Positions 5,999-12,075 of a stretch of 12,075 nt of DNA are shown here, piece after piece (the stretch's first letter is position 1; the number at the start of each line of letters is the position of its first letter). The notes under the pieces were generated by a model, which was not told where the DNA came from, searched no databases, and was given only the letters and a program-made list of their open reading frames with translations. The position numbers and the translations under genes were made by a program. Source of the DNA: Acidimicrobiaceae bacterium (GTDB taxonomy: Bacteria; Actinomycetota; Acidimicrobiia; Acidimicrobiales; UBA8592); NCBI GenBank assembly GCA_002724825.1, contig PBPU01000042.1, forward strand, positions 4,286-16,360, in the 5' to 3' direction.

Positions 5999-6844
5999 AT
6001 GAGCGAACTGATATGGGAAGGTGAAGTAGATCTTAACCGGCCTTTTTTTGTCATCGCACTTGAAGGACTATTTGACGCTGCAGGGGCAGCAACGCATGCT
6101 GTTGATCGGCTGGTTGATTCATATGAAGCAAAGCCTCTGGCGCATATAGAGCCAGAAATTTTCTTTAATTTTCAGGAAGAAAGACCAATTGTAAGAATCA
6201 ACAAGGGAGAACGTGAAATTGTTTGGCCTTCGAATTCTATTTGGGCAGCTTCGTGTCCAAACGAAAACCATGACCTGGTGCTTCTCTCTGGTGTTGAACC
6301 ACATCTTCGTTGGAAAACGTTCGCTGATTCTCTTCTTGAAGTAGCCCGCTCCACAAATGCTGAAATGGTGATAACGGTGGGAGCTATGGCAGGTATGGCG
6401 CCGCATACTCGGCCATTGGGAGTGGTCGGTAGCGCCGCTGACCCAGCTACAGCTGATCGTCTTGGCCTTGGACGCCCAACCTATGAAGGACCTACCGGGC
6501 TAGTTGGCGCTCTTCACGATGAGCTGGATAAGGCAGGAATGCCGGTTATATCGCTTCGAGTGTCCGTGCCACACTATGTTCCTAATCCCCCAAATCCTGA
6601 AGCAACAAGATCACTGTTATCGCGCTTGGAATTAGTAACCGGAGTAAAAACGTTTCATGGAGAATTAGACCATGATGCAAATGAATGGCGGAAACGAATC
6701 GACCTGGCAGTATCTAATGATGGGGAAATGACAAGTTATGTCCAACAACTGGAGCAACGTGTCGATGAAAGTGAAATTTTGCCAACCGGGGATGACCTAG
6801 CCGCAGAATTAGAAGCGTTCCTTCGTGATAGAAGAGAAGACTAA
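5999..6844 (+). CDS. PAC2-family (proteasome assembly chaperone-like) protein
   Basis: This 281-residue protein matches the actinobacterial PAC2/DUF75 family (Rv2125-like, about 290 residues). It has an N-terminal FFVIALEGLFDAAGAATHAVDRL segment (about 16-38), central strands with VLLSGVEPHLRW, the ITVGAMAGMAPHTRP loop, and GLVGALHDELDKAGMPVISLRVSVPHYV. In eukaryotes and archaea related proteins assist proteasome assembly. In actinobacteria the role is unsettled and a ligand- or proteasome-related function is only inferred. No membrane segment or signal peptide is seen, and the C terminus (about 240-281) is charged and helical. The ATG at 5999 is chosen because AAGG (5987-5990) stands 8 bases upstream; the in-frame TTG at 5981 would add six residues with no ribosome-binding site. 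It follows ispD by 76 bases and converges closely (21 bases) with the ROK gene. Confidence 0.88.
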   Translation: MSELIWEGEVDLNRPFFVIALEGLFDAAGAATHAVDRLVDSYEAKPLAHIEPEIFFNFQEERPIVRINKGEREIVWPSNSIWAASCPNENHDLVLLSGVEPHLRWKTFADSLLEVARSTNAEMVITVGAMAGMAPHTRPLGVVGSAADPATADRLGLGRPTYEGPTGLVGALHDELDKAGMPVISLRVSVPHYVPNPPNPEATRSLLSRLELVTGVKTFHGELDHDANEWRKRIDLAVSNDGEMTSYVQQLEQRVDESEILPTGDDLAAELEAFLRDRRED

Positions 6845-6865
6845 GCGTTCAATAGTTGGAATTTG

Positions 6866-7735
6866 CTATAGGTCTATCTTCCCAAGTGCTCGAAACCCTA
6901 CAGCTCCTGCTCCAATAAGGGGCCCCATATCTTCTAGTTCACTTGGAACTATTTTTGTTCCTTGAGCGTGATCTATTTTTGAAAGCTCATCTATGGTACT
7001 TTGCGCTGCCGCAAAGAAAATATCACCGAATCCAAGTGCAACCGAACCAGCAACCACCGCTAACTGGAGATCAAGAAGGTTCGCTACTGAAGCTACGGCA
7101 CGCCCCACTAACATCCCTACTCTTTCCCTCGTTTCATCATTTGCATTAACTGCCGGAAATCCCAGAGCCCGGTGAAGTCCAGATCCAGAAGCAGACCCTT
7201 CCAAAAGGCCTGAAACCCCATTAGCGTCCTTCCCTCCTTTCGGGTCAACAAATACATGCCCAATATGTCCTGCATTCCCATCTGCCCCATCAAGCAAAGT
7301 TCCGTTTAGGACGATTCCTCCACCAACTCCAGTGGAAACGACCATAGCGATAAAGTTGCTGCAATGTTTAGCGGTTCCTACCCAGCCCTCTGCCAAAGCT
7401 AAAGCTTTTGCATCATTATCGACATAAGTTGGAATTTGAATGTCATCTTCCAGTTTCCTTCGGAGCGGGAAATCTCTCCATTCAGGAATGTTAAGTGGCG
7501 AAACAAGTTGATATGAGTCTTTCGCTGGGCCACCGCACCCCACTCCTATTGCTTCAATCGGGTCAGAGGCTTGTTCTAAGGTTTCTTTAACAAGTCTAAG
7601 GAGACGTGGATAGAGCTGCTCGGCGTTTGGTAGCACAGTTTGAATCTGATTTTTGTGTGACGGCCTTCCATGCGAATCCACGATGCCAGTCGCAACCTTT
7701 GTCCCTCCAATATCGATAGCTAGTACATTCGACAT
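6866..7735 (-). CDS. ROK-family sugar kinase-like protein without zinc cysteines
   Basis: The 289-residue product begins with the ATP phosphate loop AIDIGGTKVATG (6-17) and has GVGCGGPA (64-71), the catalytic-base block VDNDAKALALAEG (105-117, Asp107), STGVGGGI (134-141) and GNAGHIGH (153-160). These mark a ROK (repressor, ORF, kinase) protein, most like glucokinase or N-acetylsugar kinases, phosphorylating a hexose with ATP. No helix-turn-helix domain is present, so it is not a ROK repressor. Where most ROK proteins have the zinc motif CxCGxxGCxE, this one reads KDANGVSGLLE, keeping the Glu (179) but none of the cysteines. The ATG at 7735 is preferred because the ATP loop then sits at the usual distance; no strong ribosome-binding site is visible. 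It starts 16 bases after the AAA+ gene stop, so it is likely in the same operon. Confidence 0.88.
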   Translation of the reverse strand: MSNVLAIDIGGTKVATGIVDSHGRPSHKNQIQTVLPNAEQLYPRLLRLVKETLEQASDPIEAIGVGCGGPAKDSYQLVSPLNIPEWRDFPLRRKLEDDIQIPTYVDNDAKALALAEGWVGTAKHCSNFIAMVVSTGVGGGIVLNGTLLDGADGNAGHIGHVFVDPKGGKDANGVSGLLEGSASGSGLHRALGFPAVNANDETRERVGMLVGRAVASVANLLDLQLAVVAGSVALGFGDIFFAAAQSTIDELSKIDHAQGTKIVPSELEDMGPLIGAGAVGFRALGKIDL

Positions 7736-7751
7736 CGAAAATTCGAGGCGA

Positions 7752-9164
7752 CTAGGTGCTCGCCCTATAGATGCCGGCATCACCGACAGCATCTTTGTTG
7801 AGCATCTTGCTTAGATGAAGTCCTTCAAGAATAAATTCGATTCCGCTTGCGACATGTGCTGGATTGTCGAGATCAGCGGCGCTTAGACCAATATTCTCGA
7901 GAATGGGTTTAAAGGGTTCCATCTTGTTGAGGTAATCAATATATGAGGTAGATGAAATATCATCACCAGCACTTACCACTGCGCCGTTTTCAAATTCGTT
8001 AAGTAAGGGAGAGCACAATGAATGGTCGACGGTTTCTCGGAATACTTCGAGGACTGATTGTTTGATGAGGTGTCGGATGATCTCAGTTTCTCTTCCATCC
8101 TCAAGTGTTTCAATTTCAATTTTTCCCGAAGTTGAAGCTACTAAGGAACTTAGGTCACTTACGCGCGGAACGGCGTATGTTTCTTCATTGAGGAGTGCTC
8201 TGCGGAGGGATCCGGCGATTAGGGTCTCATAGTTAGATACAGTTAATCGGACTGAAACACCTGACCGTTGATTAATGTTGGGGTTTTCGCGAGCTATATG
8301 TGAGAGAGTTGCGATTATTTTTTCCATAAAGTCGGGGATATCTACGTGAACGGATTCGTGGGGGAACATATTTGCTTCTTGAACAGCGATTTGTCGTTCT
8401 AATTCAATATCAAATGGGTAATGAGTCCGGATTTGACTTCCGAAACGATCCTTTAATGGAGTGATTATTCTCCCTCGGTTTGTATAGTCTTCGGGGTTAG
8501 CTGAAGCTACGAGGATTACGTCCAGTGGTAGGCGAACTTTATATCCTCGGATCTGGACGTCTCTTTCTTCAAGAATATTTAGGAGTCCTACTTGGATTCT
8601 TTCTGATAGGTCTGGAAGTTCATTAATGGCAAAAATCCCTCGATTAGTTCGTGGAACAAGCCCATAGTGCAGTGTTAGTTCATCTGAGAGGTAGCGACCT
8701 TCTGCTACCTTGATCGGGTCAACTTCGCCAATGAGGTCGGCAATTGATGTATCTGGTGTGGCAAGTTTTTCACCGAATCTCTGATTTCGATGAACCCATT
8801 CAATTGGTGTTCCGTCGCCTTTTTCACTTATGAGGTCTCGTGCGTGTTTTGAAATTGGGTTGAATGGGTCATCATTAATTTCTGATCCGGCGATAATTGG
8901 CATCCATTCGTCGAGGAGGTCTACAAGACCTCTGATCATTCTGGTTTTAGCTTGGCCGCGTTCGCCGAGAAAGATTATGTCATGACCGGCAAGAACAGCA
9001 TTTTCTACCTGTGGGATGACTGTGTCTTGATATCCGAGCACGGTTGGGAAGATGTCCTCGCCTTCTCGGATAAGTCGGATAGCGTTTTCACGGATTTCTT
9101 GTTTTACCGTTCTGGAAAGCCATCCAGATTTTTTTAATTTACCTAGGGTGTGTGATTTCCTCAT
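7752..9164 (-). CDS. MoxR/ChlI-type AAA+ ATPase (Rv0958-like)
   Basis: The 470-residue protein is a AAA+ ATPase of the magnesium-chelatase-I/MoxR group. Walker A is GERGQAKT (67-74), Walker B is GIFAINELPD (176-185, with Asn-Glu as typical for this group), and sensor 1 is VASANPEDY (219-227). NRGRIITPLKDRFG follows as the arginine-finger region, and NQRSGVSVR further on is the likely sensor 2. ATDPTS-like text ATPDTSIADLIGEVDP (135-150) is a hallmark of Rv0958 relatives. Such ATPases act with a VWA protein, and the matching VWA gene is at the left edge of this window rather than next door. The exact client is unknown, and true Mg-chelatase activity is unlikely without the large subunit and a chlorophyll pathway. 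The ATG at 9164 gives the family N terminus (TLGKLKKSGW); an upstream start at 9278 would overlap the HD gene and add unconserved sequence. Confidence 0.9.
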   Translation of the reverse strand: MRKSHTLGKLKKSGWLSRTVKQEIRENAIRLIREGEDIFPTVLGYQDTVIPQVENAVLAGHDIIFLGERGQAKTRMIRGLVDLLDEWMPIIAGSEINDDPFNPISKHARDLISEKGDGTPIEWVHRNQRFGEKLATPDTSIADLIGEVDPIKVAEGRYLSDELTLHYGLVPRTNRGIFAINELPDLSERIQVGLLNILEERDVQIRGYKVRLPLDVILVASANPEDYTNRGRIITPLKDRFGSQIRTHYPFDIELERQIAVQEANMFPHESVHVDIPDFMEKIIATLSHIARENPNINQRSGVSVRLTVSNYETLIAGSLRRALLNEETYAVPRVSDLSSLVASTSGKIEIETLEDGRETEIIRHLIKQSVLEVFRETVDHSLCSPLLNEFENGAVVSAGDDISSTSYIDYLNKMEPFKPILENIGLSAADLDNPAHVASGIEFILEGLHLSKMLNKDAVGDAGIYRAST

Positions 9165-9190
9165 GCTCGAAACATAGCGGAAGTATTCGA

Positions 9191-9859
9191 TTATTTCTCT
9201 ATCGGAGGGACAAGGTTTACAACTTTTTCGATTTTTTTCAATTCGTTTGAAATATTTTGACGAGCTTTTTCCTCCCATTGATGCTCAAAAGCTTGTATGG
9301 AAAAAATTGGGTTTAGTTTCAACAGACTAGTTAGAAATTGCCCTCGTCCGAAAAAGAATTGTTCGTCTGATAAATGCTCGTATTCTTGTCGGATGCCTTT
9401 CTGATATTCGAGATATAAATCTTGTTGGCTGGCAAGTATTGCTAGGTCAATGTCGTGAAGTACTTGGTATGAAAGCTGATCTTTAGCCGGTTCAAGATAA
9501 TTTGCTGTTGAGAGAATGAGATTTTGAACATGTTTGGAATCACAGATTTTTAGGTTGCTGAGCCACCGATACGCTATTTGTGCGCTCTCATTTTCATTTG
9601 ACTCTGATTTTGGTTCATAAATAAAGTCGTGGAACCATATGGCGAAACGCAGCTCAATCTCTTTTTCAATTGCTACGGGCACCCTGTCAAGGACGGAAAG
9701 GCAATGGTCAATATGTTCCAGCGTGTGGTAGCTCCTTTGAGGGCTCGAGTAAGCGTCGGCGATCTCTTTACCCATTGTGGTTGCAGATTCAAGGTCAATT
9801 TTCGTCGTGTAACACAGATCGAACCATTGGCTCATGATTTCTATCTCTTTGGCGTCCAT
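9191..9859 (-). CDS. HD-superfamily metal-dependent phosphohydrolase
   Basis: This 222-residue protein resembles the predicted metal-dependent HD phosphohydrolases of the COG4339 type. Candidate metal ligands are His45 and His49 (YHTLEH), His77-Asp78 (IWFHDFIY), and Asp136/Asp138 (HDIDLAIL). SNENESA (87-93) and the RQEY segment (157-160) also fit the group. Where I recall the family usually having Thr-x-x-His, this protein has STANYL (117-122), so one ligand may differ. The substrate is unknown, probably a nucleotide or phosphorylated metabolite. The ATG at 9859 has no clear ribosome-binding site; Met9 (9835) preceded by AAAGAGA is an alternative start. It leads a minus-strand cluster with the AAA+ and ROK genes, the gap to the AAA+ start being 26 bases. 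It is divergent from sdhC. Confidence 0.82.
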   Translation of the reverse strand: MDAKEIEIMSQWFDLCYTTKIDLESATTMGKEIADAYSSPQRSYHTLEHIDHCLSVLDRVPVAIEKEIELRFAIWFHDFIYEPKSESNENESAQIAYRWLSNLKICDSKHVQNLILSTANYLEPAKDQLSYQVLHDIDLAILASQQDLYLEYQKGIRQEYEHLSDEQFFFGRGQFLTSLLKLNPIFSIQAFEHQWEEKARQNISNELKKIEKVVNLVPPIEK

Positions 9860-9923
9860 ATGGGAAGAATACTTTGAAAACTGGAAAATGGTTGAAAGGA
9901 AGTTTGAGAAATACAGATCTGTT

Positions 9924-9999
9924 ATTGGGTAGACGGTTAGTGTTTAAAGAGAGGAAAACACTAACCTATTAGGTAGACAAGTTTGCTTGTCTACCTAAT
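9924..9999 (+). promoter_or_regulatory. Structured leader with two hairpins and competing repeats before sdhC
   Basis: Hairpin 1 pairs GGTTAGTGTTT (9935-9945) with AAACACTAACC (9956-9966). Hairpin 2 pairs ATTAGGTAGACAAG (9968-9981) with CTTGTCTACCTAAT (9986-9999), 14 perfect pairs with loop TTTG. An 11-base near-copy of the left arm of hairpin 2, ATTGGGTAGAC, lies at 9924-9934. It could pair instead with 9989-9999, with one G-U pair, enclosing hairpin 1. The two folds exclude each other, as in a leader switch. No T-run follows, so this is not an ordinary terminator. It sits 25 bases before the sdhC start. A DNA-level operator for a dimeric regulator is the main alternative. Confidence 0.6.
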
Positions 10000-10024
10000 G
10001 ATTTGCCTGGAGGCAGAAAAGTAA

Positions 10025-10846
10025 ATGGCACAGACAAAGACGCGGTCTACTCCGCAGCCGATTCGGAAAAAACCAAAGCAGCTTCCGTTCCCTCTTAACC
10101 TGTACCAAAGCGCCATTGGCAGGAAATGGGTTATGGCTGTCAGTGGGATTGTTCTTCTTGGGTTTGTGGTTACCCACATGATTGGAAATCTTCACTTGTA
10201 CGAGGGTCCTTTGGAGATACACGAGTATGCAGAAACGCTTAGGAATCTCGGTACAGATATTGTGCCAAGAACCTGGCTCCTTTGGGGAGTGAGACTTCTA
10301 CTCATTGCAGCTTTCGTAGTGCATATTCATTCTGCGTACTCTTTAAAGGAGATAGGGCGCAAGGCAAATACAAGAGCGAACTATGTGGATGGAAATAAGA
10401 AGTATGCGGCTTCTCAGGATTTTATTGCTGCAAACTATGCGAGTAGGACTATGCGCTGGACAGGCCCAATTATCCTCCTCTACCTAATCTTTCATTTAGC
10501 TGACCTGACCTGGGGGTGGTTGAGCGATGATTGGGTCCTTGGAGACCCGTATAACAATGTTGTGATATCAATGGGAAATATTGGAGTTGCGATCATTTAC
10601 ATTGTTGCCAATATTGCTCTTGCGATACATATCTTTCACGGAACATGGAGTTTGTTCCAGAGCTTAGGTATCAATAGTCCAAAGTATAATCAAGCTCGTA
10701 AAGTTCTCGCCAGTGGGCTCGCAGGCCTCATCTTGGTTGGAAATCTTAGTTTCCCGATTGCAGTTCAAGCAGGCCTCATTGATCAAGATAATTGTGAGGC
10801 ACCCTGCGGTATAACAGCAGTTGAGGCAGAGGAAGGACACGAATGA
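10025..10846 (+). CDS. sdhC: Succinate dehydrogenase cytochrome b subunit (type B, dihaem)
   Basis: The 273-residue membrane subunit anchors complex II and passes electrons between the iron-sulphur subunit and quinone. Five hydrophobic helices are seen at about 34-54, 85-105, 145-165, 188-209 and 229-249, the layout of fused single-subunit (SdhC/FrdC, cytochrome b558) anchors that carry two haems. Candidate haem histidines are His51 (VVTHMIGN), His100 or His102 (VVHIHS), His157 (IFHLAD) and His202 or His205 (IHIFHGTW). The N terminus is basic and cytoplasmic. The ATG at 10025 has GGAGG (10009-10013) 11 bases upstream, slightly far. The stop overlaps the sdhA start as ATGA, giving translational coupling. 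The structured element at 9924-9999 precedes it. Confidence 0.93.
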   Translation: MAQTKTRSTPQPIRKKPKQLPFPLNLYQSAIGRKWVMAVSGIVLLGFVVTHMIGNLHLYEGPLEIHEYAETLRNLGTDIVPRTWLLWGVRLLLIAAFVVHIHSAYSLKEIGRKANTRANYVDGNKKYAASQDFIAANYASRTMRWTGPIILLYLIFHLADLTWGWLSDDWVLGDPYNNVVISMGNIGVAIIYIVANIALAIHIFHGTWSLFQSLGINSPKYNQARKVLASGLAGLILVGNLSFPIAVQAGLIDQDNCEAPCGITAVEAEEGHE

Positions 10847-12075
10847 TCAGTGAACTACAATCCCTAATTCCTGACGGACCCATTGATGAAAAGTGGGAAA
10901 GTCACAAGTTCAACATGAAGCTAGTGAATCCTGCGAATAAGCGGAAATTTGAAATTATCGTTGTTGGGACGGGACTCGCAGGAGCATCGGCTGCAGCGAC
11001 ACTTGGGGAGCTCGGATACAACGTTAAGGCGTTTACCTACCATGACAGCCCGAGACGAGCGCATTCAATTGCTGCCCAAGGCGGAATTAATGGCGCAAAG
11101 AACTATCAGAATGATGGCGATTCTGTCTATCGCTTATTCTATGACACGGTCAAAGGCGGTGATTACCGGAGTAGAGAAGCCAATGTTCACCGCTTGGCTG
11201 AGGTTTCTCTAAATATTATTGATCAATGTGTGGGCCAAGGCGTCCCATTCGCTAGGGAATACGGTGGCCTTCTCGATAATCGGTCTTTCGGTGGCGCTCA
11301 AGTGAGCAGAACCTTCTACGCGCGTGGTCAGACTGGCCAACAGCTCTTATTGGGAGCGTATTCTGCGCTAATGCGGCAAGTCAGCGCTGGGTCGGTTGAG
11401 CTTCACACGAGAAAAGAGATGCTTGATCTGATTGTTCATGATGGTGCTGCTCGAGGAATCGTTGTCAGAGACCTTATTACGGGAGATATCCAAAGCCACA
11501 CCGCCCATGCAGTGGTACTGGCAACTGGCGGGTATGGAAACGTCTACTACCTATCGACAAATGCCATGGCGTGCAATGTAACAGCAGGATGGAGGGCGCA
11601 TAGGAGAGGGGCCCTATTTGCTAATCCGTGTTATACCCAAATCCACCCTACGTGTATTCCAGCTAGCGACGAGTTCCAGTCAAAACTAACGCTTATGTCT
11701 GAATCGTTACGTAATGATGGCCGTATTTGGGTTCCTCGTGAGCACGATGAAGCGCGCAGCGCCTCCGATATTCCTGATGCTGATCGTTATTACTACCTTG
11801 AGGAGAAATACCCGTCATTTGGTAACCTCGTCCCTCGTGATGTGGCGTCAAGAAACGCGAAGACTGTCGTTGACCAGGGGTTAGGCGTAGGAGATTTGAA
11901 AAATGGGGTATATCTAGATTTTGCCGATGCAATCGCCCGTGATGGAGAAGATTCTATTCGCGCAAGGTACGGGAACCTTTTCCAAATGTATGAACGTATA
12001 ACCGGAGAGGACCCCTATAAGACTCCTATGCGTATCTACCCTGCAACGCATTACACCATGGGTGGGCTTTGGGTG
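10843..12075 (+). CDS. sdhA: Succinate dehydrogenase flavoprotein subunit, 3' end missing
   Basis: The frame is open from the ATG at 10843 to the window edge (411 codons). Family members of this type are roughly 640 residues, so about a third is missing to the right. The subunit oxidises succinate to fumarate through covalently bound FAD. VVGTGLAGASAA (40-51) is the dinucleotide-binding loop, His74 in RAHSIAAQGGING is the FAD-linking histidine, TFYARGQTGQQ and HPT are flavin/substrate-site segments, VPRDVASR contains a conserved active-site Arg, and HYTMGG at 403-408 carries the substrate-binding His. The N terminus (KWESHKFNMKLVNPANKRK, about 17-35) is characteristic of the type B enzymes of actinobacteria and Bacteroidetes. 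It overlaps sdhC by 4 bases (ATGA). The iron-sulphur subunit gene sdhB is expected beyond the edge. Confidence 0.95.
   Translation, partial: MISELQSLIPDGPIDEKWESHKFNMKLVNPANKRKFEIIVVGTGLAGASAAATLGELGYNVKAFTYHDSPRRAHSIAAQGGINGAKNYQNDGDSVYRLFYDTVKGGDYRSREANVHRLAEVSLNIIDQCVGQGVPFAREYGGLLDNRSFGGAQVSRTFYARGQTGQQLLLGAYSALMRQVSAGSVELHTRKEMLDLIVHDGAARGIVVRDLITGDIQSHTAHAVVLATGGYGNVYYLSTNAMACNVTAGWRAHRRGALFANPCYTQIHPTCIPASDEFQSKLTLMSESLRNDGRIWVPREHDEARSASDIPDADRYYYLEEKYPSFGNLVPRDVASRNAKTVVDQGLGVGDLKNGVYLDFADAIARDGEDSIRARYGNLFQMYERITGEDPYKTPMRIYPATHYTMGGLWV

Noticed and set aside
7736..7792. Longer N terminus of the ROK protein starting at 7792
   Set aside because: It would overlap the end of the AAA+ gene and add 19 unconserved residues before the ATP loop.
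9165..9278. Longer N terminus of the AAA+ protein starting at 9278
   Set aside because: It overlaps the HD gene and adds 38 residues unlike the family, whose N terminus matches the start at 9164.
9860..10024. Miniature transposon ending in the inverted repeats before sdhC
   Set aside because: The repeats are nested hairpins rather than terminal repeats around an insert, and no flanking target duplication is visible.

Overview
The window looks like chromosome from a moderately low-GC, uncultured actinobacterium. The clearest pointers are a MoxR/ChlI-type AAA+ ATPase and a VWA protein that resemble the mycobacterial Rv0958/Rv0959 pair, a PAC2-family protein, an actinobacterial-style isochorismatase-fold protein, a sortase-type surface protein, and a five-helix (type B) succinate dehydrogenase. 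An Acidimicrobiia-like marine lineage would fit, but that is inference. No phage, transposon, CRISPR, rRNA or tRNA is visible. This reads as core and housekeeping chromosome with a few odd features.

Layout. Bases 1-2034 (minus) hold one VWA-protein reading frame cut in two by a single in-frame TAA at 1228-1230. Divergently, 2141-3537 (plus) carries a crotonase and an overlapping Nudix hydrolase, closed by a modest hairpin terminator. At 3689-4216 (plus) lies a secreted, four-cysteine, QPNTG-tailed wall protein. It converges on a minus-strand isochorismatase-fold gene (4331-4963) across a strong shared terminator at 4252-4287. A non-coding stretch of about 300 bp (4964-5265) with a perfect 12-bp hairpin precedes ispD (5266-5922) and a PAC2-family gene (5999-6844).

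From 9859 down to 6866 (minus) runs a probable operon: HD-domain phosphohydrolase, AAA+ ATPase, ROK-family kinase-like protein. Divergent from it, behind a structured leader (9924-9999), the succinate dehydrogenase operon begins with sdhC (10025-10846). Its stop overlaps the start of sdhA by 4 bases, and sdhA runs off the right edge.

How genes may work together. The AAA+ and VWA proteins are expected to form a MoxR-like chaperone or insertase pair, here separated by about 5.7 kb but on the same strand. The crotonase and Nudix enzyme both point to acyl-CoA/CoA metabolism. SdhC and SdhA belong to complex II. IspD feeds isoprenoid synthesis. The points most worth a second look are the stop codon inside the VWA gene, the mutually exclusive hairpins before sdhC, and two enzyme-fold proteins that have lost hallmark residues.
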